From Cryobacterium zongtaii (lineage in GTDB: Bacteria; Actinomycetota; Actinomycetes; Actinomycetales; Microbacteriaceae), in the NCBI RefSeq assembly GCF_002909375.1, contig NZ_PPXD01000017.1:50135-114134 (forward strand): DNA of 64,000 nucleotides. The letters are read 5' to 3'. Each line of letters starts with the position of its first letter. Position 1 is the first letter of the stretch. The notes below the pieces were generated by a model. It was given only the letters and a program-made list of their open reading frames with translations. It was not told the origin of the DNA and did not search any database. Shown piece after piece: positions 9,434-20,537 of the stretch. The translations under genes and the position numbers were made by a program.

Positions 9434-10156
9434 TTACGACGTTTTCAGATTAACCGCTGCCGGGCGATTCCCGGTGATTGCGGTGCCAATTCGCAGGTGT
9501 GTCGCGCCTTCGGCGATGGCGGCCGCGTAGTCCTGGGACATTCCCATCGACAGGTACCTGGCGTCGGGAGCGATGCCGCGCATCTGGGCGCCCAGCTCGC
9601 TGACCAGGGCGAAGGAGCGCTTCGGTTCCGCGCCGAGCGGCGCGACGGCCATGAGCCCAAGCAGCCTGAGGCCCGGGGCCGACAGAACCCGCTCCACCAA
9701 CGGTGCGAGGTCCGGAATCGACACCCCGCCCCTGGCCGGGTCCTCGGTGAGGTTGACCTGCACGAAGCAGTCCACCTCGGCACCGGCCTCGACGGCGCCG
9801 GTGTGCTCCGCCACCGGGGTGGCAAGGCCGGTCACGAGCGACTCCCGGTCCACCGAGTGGATCACCGACGAGTAGGCCCGCACCTGGCGGGCCTTCTTGC
9901 CCTGCACCTGACCGACAAAGTGCCAGCGGATGCCGGCTCCGGCCAGTTCGGCCGCCTTGGCCTGGGCCTCCTGGTGCCTGCTCTCGCCGAGGTCCCGCAC
10001 CCCGAGCTCGAGGAGCTCACGGATCAGGGACACCGGTTGGAACTTGGTCACCACGACCGTGGTGATGTCGTCCACCGAGCGACCGGCGAGCCGTGCGGCG
10101 TCGGCTATGCCGCCGCGCACGTTCGCCAGCCTTTGGGCGAGGTCCGGTTCGCTCAT
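9434..10156 (-). CDS. yggS: YggS-family PLP homeostasis protein
   Basis: This is a 240-residue single-domain PLP-binding protein with a fold-type III barrel. The PLP lysine is in VVVTKFQP near residue 38, and the conserved segments [21 protein letters not shown] and [11 protein letters not shown] follow. YggS/YlmE proteins carry PLP but have no strong enzyme activity and affect vitamin B6 and amino-acid pools. It starts at 10156 within the ftsZ stop (TAATG, 1-nt overlap), so translation is probably coupled to ftsZ. Confidence 0.92.
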   Translation of the reverse strand: MSEPDLAQRLANVRGGIADAARLAGRSVDDITTVVVTKFQPVSLIRELLELGVRDLGESRHQEAQAKAAELAGAGIRWHFVGQVQGKKARQVRAYSSVIHSVDRESLVTGLATPVAEHTGAVEAGAEVDCFVQVNLTEDPARGGVSIPDLAPLVERVLSAPGLRLLGLMAVAPLGAEPKRSFALVSELGAQMRGIAPDARYLSMGMSQDYAAAIAEGATHLRIGTAITGNRPAAVNLKTS

Positions 10157-11343
10157 TACTTCAGGAAATCGGGGATGTCCAGGTCGTCTGAATCGTCCTC
10201 GAAGGCCGGGTCGGCGACCGGAGTGCTCGCAGCGGGGTCGCTGGACCAGACCGAGCCGCTGGGCTCGGCGACCGGGGCGTTGTCTGCTGCGGCAGAGGCA
10301 CCGGCGATGGCACCGGCGGCGCCACCGGAGACTCCCGCTGCCACACCGGCGGCGACCAGGTCGGAACGACGGACCTCGGCAACCTTGGCACCGGGCTCAC
10401 CGCCGTCGAAACCCGCGGCGATGACGGTGACGCGCACCTCGTCACCGAGGGTGTCGTCAATGACGGCACCGAAGATGATGTTGGCTTCGGGGTGCACGGC
10501 CTCCTGCACCAGGCGGGCGGCGTCGTTGATCTCGAAGATGCCGAGGTTCGAGCCACCCTGGATGGAGAGCAGCACGCCGTGGGCGCCATCGATCGACGCC
10601 TCGAGCAGAGGAGAGGCAACGGCGAGTTCCGCCGCCTTGATGGCCCGGTCCGCTCCGCGCGAGGAACCGATGCCCATGAGGGCGGAGCCGGCTCCCTGCA
10701 TGACCGACTTGACGTCGGCGAAGTCGAGGTTGATCAGGCCGGGTGTGGTGATCAGGTCGGTGATTCCCTGCACACCGGCGAGGAGCACCTGGTCAGCGGT
10801 GGCGAAGGCCTCGAGCATGCTGATGCCGCGGTCGCTGATTTCCAGCAGGCGGTCGTTCGGCACGACGATGAGGGTGTCGACCTCGTTCTTGAGCGAGGCG
10901 ACACCGGTCTCGGCCTGAGCCTGACGACGCTTGCCCTCGAAGCCGAACGGCTTGGTGACGACACCGATGGTCAGAGCGCCGATGGACTTGGCGATCCGGG
11001 CGACGACGGGGGCGCCACCGGTACCGGTACCGCCGCCTTCGCCGGCGGTGACGAACACCATGTCGGCTCCGGCCAGCGCTTCTTCGATTTCCTCGGCGTG
11101 GTCCTCGGCGGCGCGACGGCCGACCTCGGGGTCCGCTCCGGCGCCGAGACCCCTGGTGAGGTCGCGGCCGACGTCGAGCTTGACGTCTGCATCGCTCATC
11201 AGGAGTGCCTGGGCATCCGTATTGATGGCGATGAATTCGACCCCTCGGAGGCCGAGCTCGATCATGCGGTTGACGGCGTTCACGCCGCCGCCGCCAATTC
11301 CAACAACCTTGATGACTGCTAGGTAGTTCTGATTAGTTGACAC
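10156..11343 (-). CDS. ftsZ: Cell division GTPase FtsZ
   Basis: FtsZ polymerises into the division ring. The 395-residue protein has the N-terminal GTPase fold starting [15 protein letters not shown], the tubulin signature [10 protein letters not shown] at about residue 105, the T7-loop region [11 protein letters not shown], an Ala/Ser-rich linker, and the conserved C-terminal peptide DLDIPDFLK that binds SepF and FtsW. It starts with GTG at 11343, six nt after GGAGG. A 138-bp, AT-richer gap to ftsQ (11344-11481), with a small CCTC-N5-GAGG hairpin at 11369-11381, probably holds a dedicated ftsZ promoter. FtsR, encoded at 44.6 kb, is a candidate regulator. Confidence 0.98.
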   Translation of the reverse strand: MSTNQNYLAVIKVVGIGGGGVNAVNRMIELGLRGVEFIAINTDAQALLMSDADVKLDVGRDLTRGLGAGADPEVGRRAAEDHAEEIEEALAGADMVFVTAGEGGGTGTGGAPVVARIAKSIGALTIGVVTKPFGFEGKRRQAQAETGVASLKNEVDTLIVVPNDRLLEISDRGISMLEAFATADQVLLAGVQGITDLITTPGLINLDFADVKSVMQGAGSALMGIGSSRGADRAIKAAELAVASPLLEASIDGAHGVLLSIQGGSNLGIFEINDAARLVQEAVHPEANIIFGAVIDDTLGDEVRVTVIAAGFDGGEPGAKVAEVRRSDLVAAGVAAGVSGGAAGAIAGASAAADNAPVAEPSGSVWSSDPAASTPVADPAFEDDSDDLDIPDFLK

Positions 11344-11481
11344 GTCCGGCCTCCGGTGGAACCCTAAACCTCTACTCGAGGCTTAAAGTTATTCTGAGTA
11401 TGCAATTCTAAATTCGAAGTTAGGTGCCACCGCTGATGGCTTGGGGAGGCGCGCCCGCGTGTCGCGAATACCCGGTCGGTT

Positions 11482-12603
11482 TCAGCGAACGACGGCGCTG
11501 TCCGGCGATGACACGTCGTATTCGGTCACGCTGCCGACGGGGTGGCTCACAAGTAGGGCCGCCAGAACGAGCGCCTTGTACTCGCTGCGCTCAGCGTTGC
11601 CCCAAAGGACCCGCGCTCCCCCACCCAGGGTGAGCGTCACGTCGTCCTTGGTGGCGGCTGTCACGCTGTCCAACTGGCCGCGGATGCCCTCCGGCAGTGC
11701 TCCGACCACGGCGACCGCGGCCTGGAAACCGGCACCGCTGGCACCGCCAGCGGCGTCGATGAGGGGGTAGCCCTGCGGCCGGTCCGGTCCACTCTGGATG
11801 ACCACACCGGCCGCGTCGACGAGGTCGAAGCCGGCGGCGGACGTGATCGCGCCGACGGGCTCCCGTTCGACGATGCGCACCACGAGGGTATCCGGCGGCC
11901 GGCTCTCCGTGACGTAGCTGCGGATGAGGCTGAATTCGCTCAGTTGCCCCTTCACCTCGGCGAGGTCGAGGAGCGGCAGCGGGGTACCCAGCTGCCCCTC
12001 GAGCGCCTGCGCCACGTCGGCGGCCGGGATGCGGTTGGTTCCGGTGATCTCGATGGTGCGCAACGCCATCAGCGGGGAGAACACGCCGACCAGGACGAAG
12101 GCCACCAGGGCGACCACGGTGCCGCCGGCGGCGAGCCAGAGATTGCGGCGGTGGCGGGAGCGGGAGGTGAAGCGACGCACCTCGTTGCGCTCGTACTGCT
12201 TCCGGGCTCGCCGCGCCGCTCGCAGCCGGGCCCGGGCCGCTCGCGCGGTCAGCGGGGGCTCCTGTCCCAACGATTGTGGAGTCGACGTCTCCGGAGCGTC
12301 CCGTGCGGCGGCGGCCTTAACGCCTCGTTTAGGCAGACTGAAGCCGCCGGGGCGCCGCCGTGTCGGTGGGGTATCCGTCGCTGGGGTGTCGGACGCAGCG
12401 CTGGCCGGCAGGACGATGGGCTCGGTCAGCGCCTCAGGCTCGGCACGGGTGGGCGCGGCGCCGGGGCCGGCGGCAGGCCGTTTAGGCCCGCGGGCAGGCT
12501 GCTGTCGCGGCTCAGGGGCACGCGGCGGTGTCGCCGCAGCTGGTTTCGCTGCAGCGGGCTTAGGTGCCGCTGGTCGCGCCGCAGGGCCTGCGGGACGCTT
12601 CAT
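11482..12603 (-). CDS. ftsQ: Cell division protein FtsQ
   Basis: FtsQ is a single-pass membrane protein of the FtsQLB divisome complex. The long N-terminal cytoplasmic region (about 170 residues) is Pro/Ala/Arg-rich. A membrane segment (LWLAAGGTVVALVAFVLVGV) is followed by a POTRA domain beginning LRTIEITGTNRIPAADV and the FtsQ/DivIB beta domain containing IVEREPVGAI. I chose ATG 12603 (373 residues), 22 nt beyond the murC stop. An in-frame ATG at 12654, overlapping murC, would add 17 basic residues. Neither has a strong ribosome site. Confidence 0.9.
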   Translation of the reverse strand: MKRPAGPAARPAAPKPAAAKPAAATPPRAPEPRQQPARGPKRPAAGPGAAPTRAEPEALTEPIVLPASAASDTPATDTPPTRRRPGGFSLPKRGVKAAAARDAPETSTPQSLGQEPPLTARAARARLRAARRARKQYERNEVRRFTSRSRHRRNLWLAAGGTVVALVAFVLVGVFSPLMALRTIEITGTNRIPAADVAQALEGQLGTPLPLLDLAEVKGQLSEFSLIRSYVTESRPPDTLVVRIVEREPVGAITSAAGFDLVDAAGVVIQSGPDRPQGYPLIDAAGGASGAGFQAAVAVVGALPEGIRGQLDSVTAATKDDVTLTLGGGARVLWGNAERSEYKALVLAALLVSHPVGSVTEYDVSSPDSAVVR

Positions 12604-12625
12604 GCGCGAGCGCCTGGACGGTGAC

Positions 12626-14038
12626 TCATCCGCGCGTACCCGCCGCCGGCTCATCGGCGAGAGATTCGAGCAGCTGCGGAACGATGCGGTACACGTCACC
12701 ACAGCCGAGTGTCACGACGAAGTCGCCGTCTCTGGCGATGGTGCCGAGGTAGTCGGCGGCATCCTGCCATTCGGGGATATAGGCGACGTGAGCCGGGTCC
12801 TGGAAGCGTTCGGAGACCAGCGCACCGGTCACGCCGGGTTCGGGGTCTTCCCGGGCGCCGTAGACCGCCAGCACGATGGTCTCGTCGGCGTATTTCTCCA
12901 GTGTGTCGGCGAATTCCTGGGCGAACAGCCGGGTGCGGCTGTACAGGTGCGGCTGGTGCACGGCGATGATCCGGCCGGCGCCGACCACCGTGCGTGCGGC
13001 GGACAGCGCCGCGGCGACCTCGGTGGGGTGGTGGGCATAGTCGTCGTAGACGCTCACACCGCGCACGGTGCCGTGCAGCTCGAACCGGCGCTCGGTGCCG
13101 CCGAACGCCGAGATCGCCGCCAGGGAAGCGGCCGGCTCGAAGCCGAGCCCCACGAGTACGGCGAAGGCGCCCGCCGCGTTGATGGCGTTGTGCCGGCCGG
13201 GGATGCGCAGGGTGGCGGAGTAGTCGACGCCGTCCCAGGTCACGGTGAAACTCACCGGTCCGCTGGTGCCGATGGAGTGCACCCGCGCCGTGGCGCCCTC
13301 GGCCTCGCCGAAGGTGATGATGCGCTTGTCGGTGAGCCGGGCGGTGACGTGCACGGCGCCGGGGTCGTCCGATGAGACCACGACGAATTCGTCGGCGTTC
13401 TGGGCGAATTCGACGAAGGCCGCTTCGAAGGCCTCGAGCGAGCCGTAGTGGTCGAGGTGGTCGGGGTCGACGTTGGTGATCAGCGCGACGCCGGTGTTGT
13501 AGAGCAGGAACGAGCCGTCGGACTCGTCGGCCTCCACGACGAAGAGGTCGTCGGCGCCGCTGCCGGCGCTGACGCCGAGGGATTCGATCACCCCGCCGTT
13601 GACGAAACTGGGGTCCTGGCCGAGGCCGAGCAGGCCGGTGACGATCATGCCCGTCGAGGTGGTCTTGCCGTGCGCGCCGGCGACCGAGACAAGCCGGTGC
13701 GAGCGGATCAGCCAGGCCAGCGCCTGGGACCTGTGCAGCACCGGGAGACCGCGTTCGGTGGCGAGGACGTACTCGGGGTTGTCCTGCCAGAGTGCGCCGG
13801 TGACGACGAGGCTGTCCGCGTCGCCGACGTTGGCGGCGTCGTGACCGATGGTGATGGTCGCGCCCAGCTCGCGGAGCGCGTGCACATTGTCGGAGTCGCG
13901 TGAGTCTGAGCCGGTCACGGTGTGGCCCGCGGCCAGGAACAGTCGGGCGATGCCGCTCATTCCCGAGCCGCCGATGCCCACGAAGTGCACAATGCCGAGG
14001 TCTTCGGGAACTATCAGGGTCAGGTCAGGCTTGATCAC
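12626..14038 (-). CDS. murC: UDP-N-acetylmuramate--L-alanine ligase
   Basis: MurC adds L-alanine, the first residue of the peptide stem, to UDP-MurNAc. The 470-residue protein has the Rossmann start [18 protein letters not shown], the ATP P-loop [13 protein letters not shown] (the histidine is typical of MurC), the central-domain motifs [11 protein letters not shown] and [11 protein letters not shown], and [10 protein letters not shown] in the C-terminal domain. It begins with GTG at 14038. It lies 57 nt after murG and before ftsQ. Confidence 0.97.
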   Translation of the reverse strand: MIKPDLTLIVPEDLGIVHFVGIGGSGMSGIARLFLAAGHTVTGSDSRDSDNVHALRELGATITIGHDAANVGDADSLVVTGALWQDNPEYVLATERGLPVLHRSQALAWLIRSHRLVSVAGAHGKTTSTGMIVTGLLGLGQDPSFVNGGVIESLGVSAGSGADDLFVVEADESDGSFLLYNTGVALITNVDPDHLDHYGSLEAFEAAFVEFAQNADEFVVVSSDDPGAVHVTARLTDKRIITFGEAEGATARVHSIGTSGPVSFTVTWDGVDYSATLRIPGRHNAINAAGAFAVLVGLGFEPAASLAAISAFGGTERRFELHGTVRGVSVYDDYAHHPTEVAAALSAARTVVGAGRIIAVHQPHLYSRTRLFAQEFADTLEKYADETIVLAVYGAREDPEPGVTGALVSERFQDPAHVAYIPEWQDAADYLGTIARDGDFVVTLGCGDVYRIVPQLLESLADEPAAGTRG

Positions 14039-14095
14039 GTGAAGGTCTTTCTGGCTGGCGGTGCGCGGGGTGGTGCAGGTTCTGCGGGTTCAACG

Positions 14096-15187
14096 TTACG
14101 CGGAGTGCGGTGCGGTCGCACCCGCCGCCTCGTCGATGAGGTCGATCGTGCGCGCGGTGCCGTCGAGCACGCCCGCGGAGTGGGCGGCGACGCTCATGCC
14201 GTGGATGCGCTCGGGCTCGGCGAGGACCGGCAGCAATTCAGACTGGACCCAGCCCGGCAGGAAGGCGGCGTCATCGACGAGGATTCCGCCGCCAGCGGCC
14301 ACGACGTCGGCGGCGTTGAACCGCTGTTCGCCGTTGCCGACCGGGTACGGCACGAACACGGCGGGGATCCCGAGGGCGCTCAATTCGCAGACCGTGGCAG
14401 CTCCGGCACGGGAGACGGCGAAGTCGGCGACGGAGAGCGCCAGATCCATCCGGTCGCAGTACGCGATCATCCGGTAACCGGGCAGGTTCGGATCGTCGAC
14501 CTCGGCGGAGGTACCGGTGATGTGGAGTACCTGCCAGCCGGCGTCGGTGAGGACAGCCGCGGAATCCACGACGGTGCGGTTGATGCGGCGGGCGCCGAGC
14601 GAGCCGCCGGTGACCAGCAGGATCGGCCGGTCGGCGTCGAGGCCGAAGAAGGCCAACCCAGCCGCGCGGGAGCCGGCCCGATCGAGAGTCTCGATTTCCC
14701 GGCGCAGCGGCATCCCGACGACCCTGGCGTGGCGCAGCCGGGTACCGGCGAAGGCGACCCCGACCGAACGGGTCAGTAGGGCGCCGACCCGGTTGGCCAG
14801 CCCGGGCTTGGCGTTGGCTTCGTGGATGGCGATCGGTACGCCGGCCCGGCGCGCGGCCAGGTAGGCCGGCGTGGCGACATAACCGCCGAAGCCGACGACG
14901 ACATCGACGCGGCGGTCGCGCAGGATGGTGACCACGTCGTTGATGGCGCGATTGAATCTCGGCGGGAAGCCGAGCGCCGCGCGGTTGGGCCGCCGGGGGA
15001 AGGGCAGCCGCGGGACTATCAGCAGTTCGTAGCCGCGTTCGGGTACCAACCGGGCCTCGAGGCCCTCGGCCGTGCCGAGGACGAGGACCGTCGCGTCGGG
15101 CTCGCGCAGGCGGAGCGCGTCGGCGACCGCGAGCAGCGGGTTGACGTGGCCGGCGGTACCGCCCCCGGCCAGCAGGTATGTGGTCAT
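14096..15187 (-). CDS. murG: MurG glycosyltransferase (lipid I to lipid II)
   Basis: MurG transfers GlcNAc onto lipid I on the inner membrane face. The 363-residue protein starts MTTYLLAGGGTAGHVNP, the glycine-rich GGGTAGH acceptor site, and has the GT-B C-terminal domain with LVTGGSLGARRINR, ISRAGA-type motif SRAGAATVCE (about residue 265) and IPAVFVPYPVGNGEQ. The ATG at 15187 overlaps the ftsW stop by four bases (ATGA), so translation is coupled. The frame is open far upstream, but that part overlaps ftsW and is not MurG-like. Confidence 0.97.
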   Translation of the reverse strand: MTTYLLAGGGTAGHVNPLLAVADALRLREPDATVLVLGTAEGLEARLVPERGYELLIVPRLPFPRRPNRAALGFPPRFNRAINDVVTILRDRRVDVVVGFGGYVATPAYLAARRAGVPIAIHEANAKPGLANRVGALLTRSVGVAFAGTRLRHARVVGMPLRREIETLDRAGSRAAGLAFFGLDADRPILLVTGGSLGARRINRTVVDSAAVLTDAGWQVLHITGTSAEVDDPNLPGYRMIAYCDRMDLALSVADFAVSRAGAATVCELSALGIPAVFVPYPVGNGEQRFNAADVVAAGGGILVDDAAFLPGWVQSELLPVLAEPERIHGMSVAAHSAGVLDGTARTIDLIDEAAGATAPHSA

Positions 15188-16485
15188 CGGGTGGTTCCTC
15201 GTTTCGGTGCGGCACCGACGGGCGCCGGGCGTGCGGGCGCGGCCGCAGGGTCGCGGGTCTTGGCGTCCTCGCTCAGGTTGTGGTCGCTTCTGGCGAAGGA
15301 CAGCACCACCCCGATCGCCGCGAGGGTGGTCAGCAGCGCCGTGCCACCGGCGGAGATCAGCGGCAGGGGCACACCGAGGACCGGGAGGACTCCCAGCACG
15401 ACACCGATGTTCACGAGGGCCTGGCCGATGATCCAGACCATGACGGCCGCGGTGGTGACCTTGATCTGCATGTTGGCCGTACCACGCATGATGCGGATGA
15501 ATGCGAACGCCAGCAGGACGAACATCAGCAGGACGACGATGCAACCGATCAAGCCGAGTTCTTCGCCGATGATGGCGAAGATGTAGTCGTTGTCGGCGGC
15601 AGGCAGCCACGACCACTTGGCCTTGGAGTTGCCCAACCCCACGCCGAACACTCCCCCGTTGGCCAGGGCCCAGGTGCCGTGCAGGGGCTGCCAGCACGCG
15701 GCGGAGATGGTGCCCTTCAGCTCGTCGCAGCCCTCCGCGGCGAAGCTGAGGATGCGGGTCATCCGGTTCTCGCTGCTGATAGCGAGCAGGATGCCGGCGA
15801 CAGCACCGACGATCAGGGGCAGGGCGAGCATCCGCAGTCGCAGCCCGGCGAAGAACAGCGCGCCGAACAGGATGCCGGCCATGATGATCACGGTACCGAG
15901 GTCACCGCCGATCATCACGAGCATGACCGCGCCGCCGCCGACGCCGAACACGGGGATGTACACGTGTCGCCAGTCGTCGAGCTTGTCTTTCTTCTGCGCG
16001 AGGATCACGCCGAGCCAGATCACCAGGGCCACCTTGATGGCTTCGGAGGGCTGGAACTGCACACCCGCGATGGATAGCCAGTTGGTGTTTCCCGCCACGG
16101 TGACGCCGAGCGGGGTGAAGATCACCAGGCACTGGAAGAAACAGGAGATACCCAGGGCCGGCCAGGCGACGCGTTTCCAGAACGTCACGGGCAGCCGGCT
16201 GATCACGAGCATCAGCGGGATTCCGAGCACCGCGAAGATTCCCTGCCGAAACAGCCCACCGAAGAATCCGGCGTCTTCCAGGTAGGAGTCCACCGACGAG
16301 GAGGACAGCACCATGACCAGGCCGAAGACGACCAGGAAGAGCGTGGTGCCCAGCAGGAGCAGGTAGTTGGTGGATTCGGCCCGGAACACCCGGCCGAGGT
16401 TGATCCGCGTCAGGCTACTGCCGCGGTCCTGGGAACTGTGGTTCTCGGCGGCCTCAGGCACCCGGGTACGAGGACGAGTCTTCAT
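15184..16485 (-). CDS. ftsW: FtsW peptidoglycan glycosyltransferase (SEDS)
   Basis: FtsW polymerises lipid II at the septum together with FtsI. The 433-residue protein has about ten hydrophobic segments starting at residue 40 (YLLLLGTTLFLVVFGLVMVL). SEDS-family landmarks are visible: GNTNWLSIAGVQFQPSEAIK, IIGEELGLIG and GVPLPLISAGGTALLTTLAAIG. The ATG at 16485 has a strong GGGAGGTGGG ribosome site inside the end of murD; the genes overlap by 32 nt. The C-terminal tail is Ala/Pro-rich and cytoplasmic. Confidence 0.96.
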   Translation of the reverse strand: MKTRPRTRVPEAAENHSSQDRGSSLTRINLGRVFRAESTNYLLLLGTTLFLVVFGLVMVLSSSSVDSYLEDAGFFGGLFRQGIFAVLGIPLMLVISRLPVTFWKRVAWPALGISCFFQCLVIFTPLGVTVAGNTNWLSIAGVQFQPSEAIKVALVIWLGVILAQKKDKLDDWRHVYIPVFGVGGGAVMLVMIGGDLGTVIIMAGILFGALFFAGLRLRMLALPLIVGAVAGILLAISSENRMTRILSFAAEGCDELKGTISAACWQPLHGTWALANGGVFGVGLGNSKAKWSWLPAADNDYIFAIIGEELGLIGCIVVLLMFVLLAFAFIRIMRGTANMQIKVTTAAVMVWIIGQALVNIGVVLGVLPVLGVPLPLISAGGTALLTTLAAIGVVLSFARSDHNLSEDAKTRDPAAAPARPAPVGAAPKRGTTR

Positions 16486-18007
16486 GCGACCCACCTCCCA
16501 AATAATCGTGTACGGCCTGGGCGAACTTCGACCCGCGTTCCGCGTAGCTGGCGAATTGGTCCATGGATGCGGCCGCCGGGGCCAGCAGGACCACGTCCCC
16601 GGCCGTGGCGAGGGATGCGGCCAGAACGACCGCGGACGGCATGACCTCCCCAGTGTCATCCGAGTCGATCTCGAAGACGCGCAGGGCGGGGGCGTGTCGT
16701 CTAAATGCCGCCAGGACTTCCTCGCGCTCGACGCCGATCACGACGGCGCCGCGCAGCCGGCCGGCGTGCTTGGCCACCAGGTCACCGATGTCGACGCCCT
16801 TCAGCAGGCCGCCGACCAGCCAGACGACGGAGTCGAACGCCGCCAGCGAGGCATCCGCCGCGTGGGGATTGGTCGCCTTGGAGTCGTCGACCCAGCTGAT
16901 GCCGTCGCGGATCGCCACGACCTCGATGCGGTGCGCGTCGAGACTGAAGGTGGCCAGGGCCGCCCGGATGGCCTCCGGCGACACGTCGAAGGACCTGGCG
17001 AGGGCGGCGGCGGCCAGGATGTTGGCCACCACGTGCGGCGCGGCCAGCCCGGCGGCGGCGAGGTCGGTGATGGTGGTGAGCTCGATGGCGCTGTCGAAGC
17101 GGTCCTCGAGGAACGCCCGGTCGCAGAGGATCCCGTCGACGATTCCCAGGTCGCTGGGTCCCGGCACGCCCAGGCCGAAGCCGATGGCTCTGGCGCCGTC
17201 GTTGACGTCGGCGTCTTCGACCATCCGCATCGTGGCGAGGTCGGCCTTGTTGTACACGCAGGCGACGGTGGTGTTCGAGTAGACCTTGGCCTTCGCATCG
17301 CGGTACGCGCTCGCGGAGCCGTGCCAATCGATGTGGTCGTCGGCGATGTTGAGGCAGACGCTGGAGACCGGGACCAGGGCGCCGGGGCCGGTCAACGGCA
17401 GGTGGTGCAGCTGGTAGCTGGACAGCTCGACGACGAGCACGTCCCAGCCCTGGGGGTCGCGGATGGCGTCGAGCACGGGCACGCCGATGTTGCCGCAGGG
17501 GGCGACCCTGTGGCCGCCGGCAGCGAGCATCGTCGCGGTCATCTGCACCGTCGTGGTTTTGCCGTTGGTACCGGTGACGAGGATCCAGGGCGCGGCGGGA
17601 CCGACCTTGTCGCGCAGCCGCCAGGCCAGTTCAATGTCGCCCCAGACCGGGATGGCCTGTGCCGCGGCCCACTGGAGCAGGGCGTGGTCCGGGTGGAATC
17701 CCGGCGACACGATGATCAGCTCTGCGTTGTGAGCCACCAGTGCCGGGGGCGCGGCGTCGAGGTCGGCCGTGACCAGCGGCACGCCGAGGACCTCGAGCAG
17801 CCGGGCTCGCTCGTCGGGGGCGCGGCCGGCAACGACGAGGACCTCGGCGCCGAGCTCGGCGAGGGTGTCCGCCGCGGCGAATCCGGTCATCCCGAGGCCG
17901 AGGACGGCTACCCGCAGACCGGACCAGTCGGAGTGCCAGCTGGTCAGGGCGTCCAGACGGTCGGGTGCGGGGGTGGAGTGCGGCGCGTCGTAGGAGTGGG
18001 CGCCCAT
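16454..18007 (-). CDS. murD: UDP-MurNAc-L-alanine--D-glutamate ligase
   Basis: MurD adds the second stem residue. The 517-residue protein has a Rossmann domain (VAVLGLGMTGFAAADTLAELG), the P-loop ILVTGTNGKTTTVQM, NIADDHIDWHG, and the C-terminal domain with WVDDSKATNPHAA. In type B peptidoglycan of Microbacteriaceae position 1 may be glycine or serine rather than alanine, so the incoming substrate may differ; this cannot be read here. Its ATG at 18007 overlaps the mraY stop by one base (TGATG). Confidence 0.96.
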   Translation of the reverse strand: MGAHSYDAPHSTPAPDRLDALTSWHSDWSGLRVAVLGLGMTGFAAADTLAELGAEVLVVAGRAPDERARLLEVLGVPLVTADLDAAPPALVAHNAELIIVSPGFHPDHALLQWAAAQAIPVWGDIELAWRLRDKVGPAAPWILVTGTNGKTTTVQMTATMLAAGGHRVAPCGNIGVPVLDAIRDPQGWDVLVVELSSYQLHHLPLTGPGALVPVSSVCLNIADDHIDWHGSASAYRDAKAKVYSNTTVACVYNKADLATMRMVEDADVNDGARAIGFGLGVPGPSDLGIVDGILCDRAFLEDRFDSAIELTTITDLAAAGLAAPHVVANILAAAALARSFDVSPEAIRAALATFSLDAHRIEVVAIRDGISWVDDSKATNPHAADASLAAFDSVVWLVGGLLKGVDIGDLVAKHAGRLRGAVVIGVEREEVLAAFRRHAPALRVFEIDSDDTGEVMPSAVVLAASLATAGDVVLLAPAAASMDQFASYAERGSKFAQAVHDYLGGGSHEDSSSYPGA

Positions 18008-19101
18008 CAACGGGCCAGCCACTCGAGGTAGAACGTTCCGACGCCGGCGGCCACGAGCAGCCCGCCGATGATCCAGAAACGCACCACGACGGTGACCTCT
18101 GCCCAGCCCTTGAGTTCGAAGTGGTGATGGATCGGGCTCATCAGGAAGATCCGTTTGCCGCGGGTGACCTTGAAGTACGCGCGCTGCACGATGACCGAGC
18201 CGGCCTCGATCACGAAGAGGCCGCCGATGAGAACCAGCAGCAGTTCGGTGCGGCTGAGGATCGCCAGCGCGGCCAGCGCACCGCCCAGGCCGAGCGAACC
18301 GGTGTCACCGAGGAAGATCTTCGCCGGCGAGGTGTTCCACCAGAGGAAGCCGATGAGCCCTCCGACGATGGCGGCGGCCACGATGGCCAGGTCGAAGGAG
18401 TCCGGGCCGGCGTAACACTTGTACATGTCGGCGATGTCGGATCCGCCGGTGTTGCAGGACTGGTTGGACTGCCAGAAGCCGATGATGATGTACGAACCGA
18501 TCGCGAAGACCAGGGAGCCGGTCGCGAGGCCGTCGAGACCGTCCGTGACGTTGACACCGTTGGAGGTGGCGGCGACGATCAGGCAGATCCAGATGATGAA
18601 CGCGGCGATGCCGATGAAGGTGCCCAGCTTCATGAAGTCCAGCGGCAGGTCCCGGATGAACGAGATGTGCGTGGAGGCCGGGGTCTGACCGTATTTGTCG
18701 GGGAACTGCAACGCCATCCAGCCGAACGCGCCGGCGACGACGACCTGGCCGGCGATCTTCTGCCAGCCGCCCAGGCCCAGGCTGCGTTGGTTGCGGGTTT
18801 TGAGGTAGTCGTCGAGGAAACCGACCAGGCCCAGGCCCACCATCATGAACAGCACGAGCAGGGGTGACGCCGTCAGCGGCCGCTGTTGCAACCACATCGC
18901 GAGAAAGTAGCTGACCAGGACGCCGACGATGATGATGATGCCGCCCATGGTGGCCGTGCCGCGCTTGGCGTGGTGGCTCTTGGGTCCGTCATCGCGGATG
19001 AACTGGCCCCAGCCGAGTTTGTGGAACAGCCTGATGAACAGCGGGGTGAGCAGCAGGGTGAAGACGAGGGACATCGCTCCGGCCAGGAGAAGGGCTATCA
19101 C
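18007..19101 (-). CDS. mraY: Phospho-MurNAc-pentapeptide translocase
   Basis: MraY attaches phospho-MurNAc-pentapeptide to undecaprenyl phosphate, forming lipid I. The 364-residue protein has ten predicted membrane segments and the family motifs [29 protein letters not shown] (catalytic Asp pair), [22 protein letters not shown] and [11 protein letters not shown]. It starts with GTG at 19101, overlapping the murF stop as GTGA. Confidence 0.97.
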   Translation of the reverse strand: MIALLLAGAMSLVFTLLLTPLFIRLFHKLGWGQFIRDDGPKSHHAKRGTATMGGIIIIVGVLVSYFLAMWLQQRPLTASPLLVLFMMVGLGLVGFLDDYLKTRNQRSLGLGGWQKIAGQVVVAGAFGWMALQFPDKYGQTPASTHISFIRDLPLDFMKLGTFIGIAAFIIWICLIVAATSNGVNVTDGLDGLATGSLVFAIGSYIIIGFWQSNQSCNTGGSDIADMYKCYAGPDSFDLAIVAAAIVGGLIGFLWWNTSPAKIFLGDTGSLGLGGALAALAILSRTELLLVLIGGLFVIEAGSVIVQRAYFKVTRGKRIFLMSPIHHHFELKGWAEVTVVVRFWIIGGLLVAAGVGTFYLEWLAR

Positions 19102-20537
19102 GAGTACAACTTTCCCAGTCGGTCTCCGAGGAAGCGGAGTCCGGCTGAATTTGATGATTTGACGAGCACGGTGTCGCCAGGTTTCACGGTGTCGCGCAGC
19201 AGGTCGAAGGCCTCTTCGGCGGTCTCGACGTAGGCCGATTCCCCGTCCCAGGAACCCTCGTTGATGGTGCTGATGTGCATGCGGCGGGCGGCACGGCCGA
19301 CCACGATCAGTTGGGAGATGTTGAGGCGTACCGCCAGGAGTCCGATCCTGTCGTGTTCCTCGCCGGAGAGCTCCCCCAGCTCGCTCATCTCGCCGAGCAC
19401 CGCGATGCTGCGGCCGTCGGATTTCCGGATCTGGGCGAGTGTCTTGAGGGCCGCGGTCATCGAGTCGGGGCTGGCGTTGTAGGCGTCGTTGATGACGGTG
19501 ATGTCGTCCCGTCCACCCATGACCTCCATGCGCCAGCGTTCGGCGACGGTGACGGATTCGAGCGCGGTCACGATGTCATCGATGGGAACCCCGAGGGCGT
19601 CGGCGGCCGCGGCGGCGGCCAGGGCGTTCATCACGTGGTGTTCGCCGAGGACCCTGAAGGACACCGGTCGGCTCTCGCCGCCGGGCAGGTGCAGGGTGAA
19701 GCTCGTTCCGGTTCGGCTGCCGTGGACGGCGGAGGCACGTACGGTGGCACCGTCGCTCTCACCGAACCACACCACGCGGGCGGCGGTGACGGCGGCCATG
19801 CCGGCCACCCTGTCGTCGTCCCTGTTCAGGATGGCGATGTCGTCGGGGCCGAGGTCGGTGACCATCTCGGATTTGGTGCGCACCGTGGCTTCGATGCCGC
19901 CGAAACCCCCGGCGTGGGCCAGGCCGACCTTGAGCACGATGCCGATGTCCGGCCGGGCCATCCGGACCAGACGCCGGATTTCACCCTCGGCACTGGCACC
20001 CATCTCTGCGACGAGGAACTGGGTGTCGCCGGTGACTTCGAGCATGGTCAGCGGGGCGCCGACCTCGTTGTTGAAGGAGGCGCGCGCGGCGACGGTGGGG
20101 CCGACGCGCTCCAGGACGGCGCGCAGGAGGTTCTTGGTGGTGGTCTTGCCGTTGGATCCGGTGATGCCGATGATCTTCAGTCGGCCGGCGGCGCGGACCC
20201 TGGCGATCACCGTGGTGGCGAGGTCACCCAGGGCGACGACGGCGTCGGGAACCAGCACCTGGGCGACGGGCAGGTCGAGCACCCGCTCGACGATGATCAC
20301 GGCGGCGCCGCTTGCGACGGCGGCCGGCGCGAAGAGATGGCCGTCGGTCTCCTCCCCCGGCTTGGCGACGAAGATGTCGCCGGCGGAGACCTCGCGGGAG
20401 TCGGTGTGCACGGCCCCATTGACGACTGATTCGCTGGTCAGGGCGTCAGCGGCAGACGGGTCGACGAGGTGCCCGGGGTAAAGGTGCAGAGTGCCGTTCA
20501 TGGCTGCGGCAATTTCCGCCAGGGTCAGGGCGATCAT
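19098..20537 (-). CDS. murF: UDP-MurNAc-tripeptide--D-alanyl-D-alanine ligase
   Basis: MurF adds the D-Ala-D-Ala dipeptide. The 479-residue protein has the N-terminal domain with [15 protein letters not shown], the P-loop [15 protein letters not shown], the carbamoyl-lysine region [12 protein letters not shown], and a C-terminal domain containing [13 protein letters not shown]. The ATG at 20537 overlaps the murE stop by one base; a GTG three bases upstream (20540) is an alternative. It is tightly coupled to murE and mraY. Confidence 0.96.
   Translation of the reverse strand: MIALTLAEIAAAMNGTLHLYPGHLVDPSAADALTSESVVNGAVHTDSREVSAGDIFVAKPGEETDGHLFAPAAVASGAAVIIVERVLDLPVAQVLVPDAVVALGDLATTVIARVRAAGRLKIIGITGSNGKTTTKNLLRAVLERVGPTVAARASFNNEVGAPLTMLEVTGDTQFLVAEMGASAEGEIRRLVRMARPDIGIVLKVGLAHAGGFGGIEATVRTKSEMVTDLGPDDIAILNRDDDRVAGMAAVTAARVVWFGESDGATVRASAVHGSRTGTSFTLHLPGGESRPVSFRVLGEHHVMNALAAAAAADALGVPIDDIVTALESVTVAERWRMEVMGGRDDITVINDAYNASPDSMTAALKTLAQIRKSDGRSIAVLGEMSELGELSGEEHDRIGLLAVRLNISQLIVVGRAARRMHISTINEGSWDGESAYVETAEEAFDLLRDTVKPGDTVLVKSSNSAGLRFLGDRLGKLYS

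Noticed and set aside
15187..15697. N-terminal extension of the murG frame
   Set aside because: It lies inside ftsW, has no similarity to MurG, and the ATGA overlap at 15184-15187 is a typical start.
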